This document shows positions 1-5,885 of a stretch of DNA of 6,190 nt, in pieces. The stretch lies in NCBI GenBank assembly GCA_020027255.1, contig JAHRAP010000096.1, forward strand, positions 1 to 6,190, in the 5' to 3' direction. Within the stretch, counting starts at the first letter, position 1; each line of letters starts with the position of its first letter. The notes below the pieces were generated by a model. That model saw only the letters and a list, made by a program, of their open reading frames with translations. It did no database searches and was not told where the DNA came from. This DNA is from Nitrosopumilaceae archaeon (GTDB lineage Archaea; Thermoproteota; Nitrososphaeria; Nitrososphaerales; Nitrosopumilaceae). Position numbers and translations under genes: made by a program.

Positions 1-342
1 TCTACTACTTATATTCTTATTGGTATTTCTACAATTACTATTTTGTACTGGATCAAAGTAATTAAAAAAATGGTTGTCAATAAAAAACCACAATACACCA
101 ATATAGAAAATGATACAAAGAATTGGATGTTTGATCTGATAAAAGATAACGACGAAATTGTTTTTGTGGCAGAAGTGCCAGGTCCAGTAGAAAAAATAAC
201 TGTAAGGTTGATTGAATCTACGTTGTATATAAAAAGTGTTAATAATTTTTCTAAAAACGTTTTCGTAGAAGGTTCCAACGATATGAAGATTTATGATTTC
301 AAATATAAAAATGGAGTTTTAACTTTACGTATTAAATCATAA
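1..342 (+). CDS. Membrane-anchored Hsp20/alpha-crystallin-domain protein (5' end cut by window)
   Basis: The reading frame is open from base 1 to a TAA at 340-342 (113 residues visible), so the true start probably lies outside the window. The first 17 or so residues are hydrophobic (ILIGISTITILYW) and are followed by the basic stretch KVIKKMVVNKK. This looks like a transmembrane helix with a cytoplasmic positive flank. Residues from about 38 onward resemble an alpha-crystallin (Hsp20/CS-like) beta-sandwich: DEIVFVAEVPG matches the early strands and YKNGVLTLRI matches the A-x-x-x-n-GVL motif of the last strands. The protein stops right after that motif, without the C-terminal IxI tail that links many small heat-shock proteins into oligomers. 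The role is inferred to be chaperone-like binding at the membrane; the substrate is unknown. A soluble 90-residue form starting at the ATG at 70 is possible, but the in-frame hydrophobic segment upstream argues for the longer form. Confidence 0.72.
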   Translation, partial: STTYILIGISTITILYWIKVIKKMVVNKKPQYTNIENDTKNWMFDLIKDNDEIVFVAEVPGPVEKITVRLIESTLYIKSVNNFSKNVFVEGSNDMKIYDFKYKNGVLTLRIKS

Positions 343-1419
343 ACTTTTGGCCATTTCTAGTTTTTGTGGAAGATATTTGTCAGTAATATTGGTTAGTCCA
401 TATTTCGAGAATGCCTCTAATTCAGCTTTACGTTTTATTTTTAAGAAAACATCTAATTCATTTTTCCATATACCTTGTTGGTATCTTGGATCTTTTTTCA
501 GATCATGAATTCTTTTAATATCAGATTCTGTCATTGGGATCGTAGGTAATTTGTATTTTTCTATATCACTGGCCCATACACCGATCCATTTAGCGTCAGG
601 TACTGTTAATTCTCTCAGATGCGCAGCATTTGCAGATCCAGATTTTATGACCATTGCAATATGCTCTCCATAAACATCGCCGTCAGTAAGTATAACTACA
701 GGAAGATTTAGTTCCTCATGTAACCTTCTAAGTAAATATCGTGTGGACCTAGGCGCCTGACCCGCGGTATCTATTATAATAGATTTAAATTTCTTATCCA
801 CTTGTTCCTCTACAAATCTAGTAAATAGACCTCCTTTTTCTATTGCAATAACCAGATCAGCGCTAGTTTCAATTAATTCAGCACTACTTAAGCTAGGACC
901 TATAAGATAACCGTCAGGATGGTCTGATAGATTTGTTCTTTTTCCTTCATATCCAGGCACAGTGTATTCTATAACAAGATCTCCAAATACACTACTTCTT
1001 TCTTCTGGGAATATATGTAGATCTTCTCGCGGTCTAGATAAGACAGATTCTAGATCAACGATAATATTATCTGATTCAGGCTGATCTTCAAAATCTATAG
1101 AAAAAGCTTGAGAAGAATAATAAATATCTCTCAATGTAGATGATTTTTTTTCTTTGATCAATCTGTTTGCAAAAAATGCCAACCATGTAAGCTGTGTAAA
1201 AGATCGAAGCTGAGAGATATTCTTAGAATTTCTAATACTAGCGCTATTACCAAGCACATATTGTCTTAATTTTCTATCATAGATTATGTTTCTAGTAGAT
1301 CTGCTTGGTATCAAGAATTTTGGAAATACACCGTTATCCAAATCTTCATATATTTTAACACCATGATTTTTCAATAGATCATACAATAATTTATTTTTTT
1401 TAGTTTCTTTATATCTCAA
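337..1419 (-). CDS. top6A: DNA topoisomerase VI subunit A (Spo11-like)
   Basis: This is the DNA-cleaving subunit of the type IIB topoisomerase VI, an A2B2 enzyme that passes one duplex through another to relax and decatenate DNA. The protein has 360 residues, the usual family length. The 5Y-CAP (winged-helix) domain carries STLRDIYYSSQ at 94-104; by alignment with Spo11 the second tyrosine of the pair (Y101) is the likely nucleophile. The Toprim metal site is visible as E194 in IAIEKGG and D246/D248 in TDGDVYG. The start is TTG at 1419: a stop codon lies three codons upstream in frame, and the first internal ATG is far inside the Toprim domain, so a non-ATG start is required. The TTG overlaps the TGA of top6B by four bases (TTGA), implying translational coupling, and no Shine-Dalgarno sequence is evident. 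The 3' end overlaps the convergent Hsp20-like gene by 6 bp. Confidence 0.97.
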   Translation of the reverse strand: MRYKETKKNKLLYDLLKNHGVKIYEDLDNGVFPKFLIPSRSTRNIIYDRKLRQYVLGNSASIRNSKNISQLRSFTQLTWLAFFANRLIKEKKSSTLRDIYYSSQAFSIDFEDQPESDNIIVDLESVLSRPREDLHIFPEERSSVFGDLVIEYTVPGYEGKRTNLSDHPDGYLIGPSLSSAELIETSADLVIAIEKGGLFTRFVEEQVDKKFKSIIIDTAGQAPRSTRYLLRRLHEELNLPVVILTDGDVYGEHIAMVIKSGSANAAHLRELTVPDAKWIGVWASDIEKYKLPTIPMTESDIKRIHDLKKDPRYQQGIWKNELDVFLKIKRKAELEAFSKYGLTNITDKYLPQKLEMAKSL

Positions 1420-3242
1420 TTTATTTCATTAAATATTTTTTTGTAATTTGGTTCTTGCAAGTTGTTAGATAATTCTGTACAAAATTTGGATATTAATGGA
1501 ATGTATGTGAAATAAAGGTCAACTCGTTTTTTCTCCATAGCAGCTTTGCCTTTTTTGGACATGTATGATGATAATTTTCTAGCTAGGAATTGTAAAGCCA
1601 ATTTCAATTCACGTTCTATTTCATTTCGATCTGCAACATTTTCTTTGCCGACTGTTTTATATGGAATTCTGGTAGAGCATATATGTGATACTATGATCAA
1701 TGGAGAATCATTTTTGATTTTGTACCTGTTCCAATCAATATCATTAATGATTTTAAACACCACGTCACTACTTTCGTCATAAAGCAGAGGTATCCTGTTA
1801 GCAAATCTATATAATTTTGTTCCTTTGATCGATCCACCATAAGCAACACCTAATTCCACAATAAATGGAAAGCCAGAATATGCAGATGCTTTACGTTGTA
1901 TAACAAATATGAAATCAGGATTGAAAAATTTTTTGATACCTTGACGAAGTAGATTTTCACCTAAAGGAGCTAAACAGCTTGGATCAGGAGATAAGAAATC
2001 AGTGAATTTTTGCAATGAATCACTTAGATGAACTAATTCTTGGTTAGTCATCATCATTATTCTTTTTTCCGGTTTAAATTGTGCAAATTCAGCAAATTTT
2101 TCTGCAGTATGCCTACCAACTCTTTGAAATTGTTTAGTTAAGAATATAGATAATGAATCTCCTTTAACTTCGTTAGCTAAATATTTGTAATAAAAATTTG
2201 ATCTATCTAATTTGATGGTAAATGATTTAGATTTATTATAATCCAAATATGTTAATGTGTTATTCATTATATCAATATCATCTACTTTGATTTGCATAGC
2301 TTGATCAAAATTTAATTTCAGACATGACATAATTGCCAGTATTATTTTAGTTTGTGTAGACAAATAAGACCATCGTTTTTTGATTGCTTTCATGATTTTG
2401 CCATCATTTGAATTACGATGATCATCGTTATGCATTTTCAATTCTTTGTTGATTTTTTCAAGGATATTTTTATTTAAATTTGGAATTTTATAACTTGTTT
2501 CAGAAATTAGTCTTCTAAGAGTCTCGACATCAATTCCATATGGATGCGGTTTTGTTATTGTGGGCGGTCTTGGTATCGATTTAGTAATTTTATCATATTT
2601 ATATTTATTTCCTTTGGGATCATGAAATTTTATTGATGCATAAGGAGTTATTAATGATGTTTGGTATATATAATCACGAATTTTAGAGCCTGCTTTAGAA
2701 TAATCACCTTCCAAACATATACTAATAGCCAATCCTTTTTTTTTAGTTTTGTTAACAACATGTTTTATTATGATCGGTTTATTCTTTTGTATGTCTAATA
2801 ACATTTCATATTCATGTTGGTTGCGACCGTCTATGGAGCTATTAACATGCACAGGAGTATTTGTAGTGATTTGGCCGTAAAGTATAGCCATAGTGGCGCC
2901 TAATCCAAACATGCCTCTAGCTTGTTTTAATCCAAATTTAGATCCATATAACACTGTACCAAAAGCTAATGGTACATGTTTTGGATCAACGCCAGGACCA
3001 TTATCACTTACTGTTAAAATATAATATTTAGGATCAGATTGTTGTTGGTTTACTGATGTGATGTTGATAAATATATTAGGTAAGATACCATTTTGATCAC
3101 ATGCGTCTAGTGAATTTTCGACTAATTCACGAATAGATGTATAAATAGATCTAGTCGGATTGCTGAATCCAGCAAGATCACGATTTCGATAAAAAAATTC
3201 GCTAGGAGATATTTGATTAAATGGTTCTTTTTCAAATGACAT
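1416..3242 (-). CDS. top6B: DNA topoisomerase VI subunit B (GHKL ATPase)
   Basis: This is the ATPase subunit of topoisomerase VI, which dimerises on ATP binding and drives strand passage through the A subunits. The Bergerat fold is clear: N box ELVENSLDA (39-47, catalytic E39, Mg ligand N43), G1 box DNGPG (80-84) and G2 box QARGMFGLGATMA (107-119). HPYGIDVETLRRLI (233-246) normally opens the H2TH segment. The rest of H2TH appears only at about 366-440 (IFLTKQFQRVGRHTAEKF, then APLGENLLRQGIKKF). The transducer domain follows, with ANRIPLL (481-487) and IPYKTVGKE (526-534), which should contain the ATP-sensing switch lysine. About 110 residues (roughly 254-364) between these two parts have no counterpart in the S. 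shibatae-type protein as I recall it, which explains the length of 608 against about 530. ATG start; GGGAAG lies 7 nt upstream. Overlaps the KH gene by 11 bp. Confidence 0.96.
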   Translation of the reverse strand: MSFEKEPFNQISPSEFFYRNRDLAGFSNPTRSIYTSIRELVENSLDACDQNGILPNIFINITSVNQQQSDPKYYILTVSDNGPGVDPKHVPLAFGTVLYGSKFGLKQARGMFGLGATMAILYGQITTNTPVHVNSSIDGRNQHEYEMLLDIQKNKPIIIKHVVNKTKKKGLAISICLEGDYSKAGSKIRDYIYQTSLITPYASIKFHDPKGNKYKYDKITKSIPRPPTITKPHPYGIDVETLRRLISETSYKIPNLNKNILEKINKELKMHNDDHRNSNDGKIMKAIKKRWSYLSTQTKIILAIMSCLKLNFDQAMQIKVDDIDIMNNTLTYLDYNKSKSFTIKLDRSNFYYKYLANEVKGDSLSIFLTKQFQRVGRHTAEKFAEFAQFKPEKRIMMMTNQELVHLSDSLQKFTDFLSPDPSCLAPLGENLLRQGIKKFFNPDFIFVIQRKASAYSGFPFIVELGVAYGGSIKGTKLYRFANRIPLLYDESSDVVFKIINDIDWNRYKIKNDSPLIIVSHICSTRIPYKTVGKENVADRNEIERELKLALQFLARKLSSYMSKKGKAAMEKKRVDLYFTYIPLISKFCTELSNNLQEPNYKKIFNEIN

Positions 3243-3801
3243 AATTATCTTCCCAGAGTTTTAATTTATCCAATTTTTCGTATTTTTTAGCAAATTCTAG
3301 TTTTTTATATACAGTGTTATGCATACTACCATTAGAAAGTGAAATAATTGTATCTATTGCTAATTTAACGTTTTTATAATGACCGATAACACTAACTGTT
3401 TTTCCATATATAGAAATTTTTGTGTTCGAAAGACGTTCTATGTTTCTTTTAGCTTTTCCGTTTTCGCCTATTATTCTACTTTTGATCCTAAAGATTTTCG
3501 AGATGGATTTGCCAGCAAAATTTTTTAAATTAATCACTTGTAATGATTTTTTTTCATCCAATAAGTCCATTGCATTAGATGGAGAAAATCCACGCCCTAT
3601 CGCGATAATCATTTCAATAGATCTGAATGTATCAACATTTGAATTTAGAGAAGAAGATTTGATTGATATTTCGCCAGTGTCACTATTTATTTGTATTTCA
3701 ACACAACAACGTTTTTCTATATGTTGTTTAGTTTTTCCTGATTTACCAATTAGTACGCCTACTCGATCTATAGGTATTTTCATTGTTTTTTCAAATAACA
3801 T
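3232..3801 (-). CDS. KH-domain RNA-binding protein, archaeal Dim2/Pno1 (Krr1) family
   Basis: This is a two-KH-domain protein of 189 residues. The first KH motif is VLIGKSGK (16-23, GxxG loop GKSG at 19-22) and the second is RIIGENGKAKRNIE (109-122, GxxG loop GENG at 112-115). The linker contains AIGRGFSP (67-74), characteristic of the archaeal and eukaryotic Pno1/Dim2 family. Eukaryotic Dim2/Pno1 binds the 3' end of pre-18S rRNA during small-subunit maturation, and archaeal members are thought to act similarly on 16S rRNA; the role here is inferred from family and neighbours. The ATG at 3801 is preferred over the ATG at 3783 because a GGTGA sequence (3809-3805), complementary to the 16S 3' end, lies just upstream and because it overlaps the RIO kinase stop by 11 bp, matching the coupled style of this cluster. 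The C-terminal tail (165-189) is rich in lysine and glutamate. Confidence 0.93.
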   Translation of the reverse strand: MLFEKTMKIPIDRVGVLIGKSGKTKQHIEKRCCVEIQINSDTGEISIKSSSLNSNVDTFRSIEMIIAIGRGFSPSNAMDLLDEKKSLQVINLKNFAGKSISKIFRIKSRIIGENGKAKRNIERLSNTKISIYGKTVSVIGHYKNVKLAIDTIISLSNGSMHNTVYKKLEFAKKYEKLDKLKLWEDNYVI

Positions 3802-4549
3802 TTTTCACCGAGTAAAATACATCTATTGGATGATATACCACCAAACCTTTATTTTTAAAAAAATTAGACATGTTATAAATATCTCTTTTTAATAACATGT
3901 TAGCATTTAAATGTGATATAGGGACCGACGAACTTAAATCAAAAAACATTAAACCGTCATTAGTTTTGAAAATGTTAAAGCTTGATAGATCGCCATGAAC
4001 GAGTTTAGCGTTTCTATAGAGATCAGTCAAGATTTGAACAAAGCAAGTGTAATCATGTTGTGTAGGAATTGATTCCGCAAGTGTTTTATTTGGAATGCCA
4101 TTAACTCCAACAAAATTTAATACTAAAATATTTTTAAATACATAAATAGGTTTTACTACAGACACATTATGTCGAATGCAATGTTTCAAATTTTGGAATT
4201 CTTGTTTTGCCCATGATTCTATTGTATTTTTTGAATTATTCAAATACATAGAACCTTTACGGTATCTGATATACATATGACGTTTTTTAAATATAGAATT
4301 TGTTGTTAAGTATATTTTTAATGCCACATCGTTACCATTTTTATCTACAGCCCAGAACAATACAGACTCTTTGCCAGCTTTTAATGGACCATTTACATAT
4401 GATATAATGTTAGAATTGAATAAATGGTGTAATGCAATCATAGTATTCTTATCAAATGAAGTGTTTGGAATGAATCTATGATTAGATCTCTTATTAGTTT
4501 TCTTTAATTTATTTTCTGTTTTAGCTATAATTTTATCATATGTATACAT
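3791..4549 (-). CDS. rio1: RIO1-type serine protein kinase/ATPase
   Basis: This atypical kinase of 252 residues is of the RIO family, whose archaeal and eukaryotic members act in late small-ribosomal-subunit maturation. Visible elements are the ATP loop PLKAGKESVLFWA (55-67), the ATP-binding lysine K78 in VALKIY, a likely helix-C glutamate E117 in WAKQEF, the hinge LVLNFVGVNGIP (142-153), the catalytic loop LVHGDLSSFNIF (183-194, with D187 and N192), and the metal-binding D204 in MFFDLSSSV. The segment LNANMLLKRDIYNMSNFF (214-231) matches the conserved RIO1 C-terminal helix. The N-terminal 25 residues are basic. The catalytic loop has SF where RIO1 usually has EY or QY, and the metal loop has SSSV where QSV is common; both are mild departures with all key catalytic residues kept. 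ATG start, 31 nt after aIF1A, so probably cotranscribed with it; no clear Shine-Dalgarno sequence. Confidence 0.94.
   Translation of the reverse strand: MYTYDKIIAKTENKLKKTNKRSNHRFIPNTSFDKNTMIALHHLFNSNIISYVNGPLKAGKESVLFWAVDKNGNDVALKIYLTTNSIFKKRHMYIRYRKGSMYLNNSKNTIESWAKQEFQNLKHCIRHNVSVVKPIYVFKNILVLNFVGVNGIPNKTLAESIPTQHDYTCFVQILTDLYRNAKLVHGDLSSFNIFKTNDGLMFFDLSSSVPISHLNANMLLKRDIYNMSNFFKNKGLVVYHPIDVFYSVKNVI
3805..3809 (-). promoter_or_regulatory. Shine-Dalgarno-like GGTGA before the KH gene
   Basis: GGTGA on the minus strand is complementary to the archaeal 16S 3' end and lies three bases before the ATG at 3801, inside the last codons of the RIO1 gene. It is the clearest ribosome binding site in the window. 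It favours the upstream ATG over the one at 3783, although the spacing is short. Confidence 0.4.
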
Positions 4550-4580
4550 AATTCAATTAGTAATTAGTAAAACCATCATA

Positions 4581-4892
4581 CTAAAAATCTTTTGGCAAAT
4601 GATTGTTGCTTTTTAGCCAATCTACTTGTGGTAATGTAAATCTCCATATTATATCACCACGTTCAGTATTTTTAAAATCCCATGGTGCTATAATGACTAT
4701 ATCGTTATCGCGGATCCAAATACGTCTCTTTAATTTACCTCGAATTCTACCACGTCTAACTATGTTATCAGTACATTTTACTAAAACTTGATCGCTACCA
4801 AGAAGTTTTATAACTCGCCCTAGCAGTTCACCGTCTCCAGGCAGAACTACTTCTTTTAATGCACTTTCATTAAGCACTTTTCTTTTTCCCAC
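4581..4892 (-). CDS. eif1A: Translation initiation factor aIF1A
   Basis: This is the archaeal homologue of eIF1A/IF1, an OB-fold factor that binds the decoding site of the small subunit and promotes scanning and start-codon recognition. Its 103 residues fit the family. The hallmark IRGKLKRRIWIRDNDIVII (50-68) and the following APWDF (69-73) and ERGDIIWRF (77-85) are all present. The N-terminal tail GKRKV and the PGDGELLGRVIKLLG segment (18-32) are also typical. The start is GTG at 4892: the frame upstream contains no ATG, GTG or TTG for a long way, and the protein begins exactly where the family normally does. No Shine-Dalgarno sequence is seen, and a TATA-like box lies 28 nt upstream, so the message may be leaderless. 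The gene sits 38 nt downstream of the DUF424 stop and appears to head the aIF1A-RIO1-KH-top6B-top6A unit. Confidence 0.96.
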   Translation of the reverse strand: MGKRKVLNESALKEVVLPGDGELLGRVIKLLGSDQVLVKCTDNIVRRGRIRGKLKRRIWIRDNDIVIIAPWDFKNTERGDIIWRFTLPQVDWLKSNNHLPKDF

Positions 4893-4914
4893 ATATATTA
4901 TGATGTGATCTGTA

Positions 4915-4925
4915 GAATATAATTG
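4915..4925 (-). promoter_or_regulatory. TATA-like box for aIF1A and the genes that follow
   Basis: On the minus strand this reads CAATTATATTC, centred about 28 nt before the GTG of aIF1A. It lies between the end of the DUF424 gene (4931) and aIF1A, and no Shine-Dalgarno sequence precedes the GTG. It could start a leaderless transcript for aIF1A, RIO1, KH, top6B and top6A. Read-through from the aIF2-beta/DUF424 unit is also possible because the gap is only 38 nt, and AT-rich spacers give TATA-like words by chance. Confidence 0.42.
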
Positions 4926-4930
4926 TGATG

Positions 4931-5230
4931 TTATGTTTGAAAAACAATTAGAAATTGCACATTATTTATTTTTTTAATTCCGTTTTTACATCCAATTCCA
5001 GAATCTATTGCCAGCGATATTATATTATTACCCACCATATTGATTATAGAGGAATTAGCAAGTAGATCTGATGCAGTATTACTGTTTATACAATTATCAC
5101 CAAAACAAGATTTACTAATATACAAAATTAGATTTTTATCAACTAATTTTTTCCCCAACAAATAATTATCACATATATTGAGCATGAAATTGTTTTGGTA
5201 TGAATTAAGACGATACGAAAATTTATGCAT
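4931..5230 (-). CDS. DUF424 family protein, unknown function
   Basis: This protein of 99 residues matches what I remember of the archaeal DUF424 family. It has CDNYLLGKKL (20-29, family form cDeellGk), a SCFGDNCI segment (41-48, family form FYgg..v), INMVGNNIISLAIDSGIG (63-80, family form Ni-vGe..v.lai..G) and a closing GIKKINNVQFLIVFQ (84-98). The family often ends this last block with GVPHAQ, which is changed here. Its function is not established; it commonly lies next to translation genes, and here it directly follows aIF2-beta and precedes aIF1A. I place the start at the ATG at 5230, which overlaps the aIF2-beta stop by 8 bp. A GTG at 5269 would add 13 residues that are simply aIF2-beta sequence read in another frame and look unlike the family N-terminus. 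No signal peptide or membrane segment is seen. Confidence 0.8.
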   Translation of the reverse strand: MHKFSYRLNSYQNNFMLNICDNYLLGKKLVDKNLILYISKSCFGDNCINSNTASDLLANSSIINMVGNNIISLAIDSGIGCKNGIKKINNVQFLIVFQT

Positions 5231-5648
5231 ATTTGCTCTTGATTGTAGATTTAGCTCCACATGCTTCACATATCAAAAATGATATTCGATTTTCTTTTTC
5301 AATTTTAGTGTCTTGGCTTTTACATGTTTGACATTCTACATAATCTTTAACGTATATTTGAAATAAACGTGTGAAATCTTCAGGATCTCTTTTTCCAGCA
5401 AACATAGCTTGATCACCTATTCTTTCAGCAGGAACTGCGAATTCTTTGGACAAGTATTGAAGAATTTTATTTGGATCTCGTCTTAACGTTTTCGGGAATT
5501 CAACAAAATTACGTAAAAATGTTTTTTGTCCCTCCCACATTATGTCTACCAATGGCAATTCAAAACGTGTTGTTATTTTTTTCTTGTTTTTAGATACATT
5601 ATTTTGGATGTGTTGTAATAAATTTTCGTATTCTGATATTTCCAACAA
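5223..5648 (-). CDS. eif2B: Translation initiation factor aIF2 subunit beta
   Basis: This is the beta subunit of aIF2, the heterotrimeric GTPase that carries initiator Met-tRNA to the small subunit. The protein has 141 residues, the usual archaeal length. The N-terminal helix (EYENLLQHI, 6-14) is the region that docks onto the gamma subunit. The central alpha-beta domain includes KTFLRNFVEFPKTLRRDP (42-59), typical of the family. The C-terminal zinc ribbon has C106-x2-C109 and C127-x2-C130 (CEAC followed by GAKS). The start is TTG at 5648, followed at once by a second TTG codon; a stop lies two codons upstream and the first internal ATG encodes M37 within the folded core, so a UUG start is required. 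It overlaps DUF424 by 8 bp at its 3' end. The alpha and gamma subunits are not in this window. Confidence 0.96.
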   Translation of the reverse strand: MLEISEYENLLQHIQNNVSKNKKKITTRFELPLVDIMWEGQKTFLRNFVEFPKTLRRDPNKILQYLSKEFAVPAERIGDQAMFAGKRDPEDFTRLFQIYVKDYVECQTCKSQDTKIEKENRISFLICEACGAKSTIKSKYA

Positions 5649-5675
5649 GTATCAATATTTATTTGCTCAATATGT

Positions 5676-5691
5676 ATTTTTTTAAAAAATT
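5676..5691 (-). promoter_or_regulatory. Possible promoter of aIF2-beta, or T-rich terminator of DUF5679
   Basis: The 59-nt spacer between DUF5679 and aIF2-beta holds the AT block TTTTTTAAAAAAATA on the minus strand, centred about 35 nt before the UUG start. It could serve as box A giving a very short leader. The six-T run in the same block (5690-5684 side) could also act as a T-rich archaeal terminator for the DUF5679 transcript. The sequence alone does not separate these roles. Confidence 0.28.
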
Positions 5692-5707
5692 ACGTTTGTG
5701 GTATTTA

Positions 5708-5854
5708 TTACTTTAGTTTACCTATTCTAAAAATATTAGTACCACATTCAGGGCATAATCCTTTAACTGCTGGTCGACCATTTTTAAGTTTAGTTTCTTT
5801 AGGATTTTTCATATCTCTTTTTGTTCTACATTTTACACAATACGCTGTGACCAT
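5708..5854 (-). CDS. DUF5679 small zinc-ribbon protein
   Basis: This protein of 48 residues has two CxxC knuckles, C6/C9 (YCVKC) and C34/C37 (CPECG), separated by a basic segment containing KNGRPAVKG (24-32). The pattern CVKC then a K/R-rich linker, NGRPA, C-P-x-C-G-T and a final FRIGK matches the DUF5679 family as I remember it. The function is unknown; the two knuckles predict one zinc-bound ribbon, and the basic linker would suit nucleic-acid binding, but that is inference. I chose the ATG at 5854 over the in-frame ATG at 5899: family members begin a few residues before the first CxxC, the extra 15 residues are hydrophobic and atypical, and a TATA-like box centred 27 nt before the 5854 ATG would fall inside the longer form. 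The gene lies 59 nt upstream of aIF2-beta. Confidence 0.85.
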   Translation of the reverse strand: MVTAYCVKCRTKRDMKNPKETKLKNGRPAVKGLCPECGTNIFRIGKLK

Positions 5855-5877
5855 ACAAATTCTAATTAACATAATCA

Positions 5878-5885
5878 TATTTAAG
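5878..5885 (-). promoter_or_regulatory. TATA box (box A) for the DUF5679 gene
   Basis: On the minus strand this reads CTTAAATA, close to the archaeal box A consensus. Its centre is about 27 nt upstream of the ATG at 5854, the spacing expected when transcription starts at or next to the start codon. There is no Shine-Dalgarno sequence in between, which fits a leaderless message. This box also supports the 5854 start over 5899. Confidence 0.55.

Noticed and set aside
9..278. 89-residue minus-strand reading frame with hydrophobic stretches
   Set aside because: It lies wholly opposite the Hsp20-like gene, whose protein has recognisable family motifs; the minus-strand frame shows none.
1546..1782. 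78-residue plus-strand reading frame
   Set aside because: It is antisense to the transducer region of top6B and has no recognisable motif.
3422..3892. 156-residue plus-strand reading frame
   Set aside because: It is antisense to the KH and RIO1 genes, both clearly coding, and its hydrophobic F/I/S-rich composition is typical of a reverse-strand shadow.
4603..4791. 62-residue plus-strand reading frame
   Set aside because: It is antisense to aIF1A, which is well conserved over this whole stretch.
5231..5269. Upstream GTG start for DUF424 adding 13 residues
   Set aside because: The added residues come from the coding sequence of the aIF2-beta C-terminus in another frame, and the ATG at 5230 gives the normal family N-terminus.
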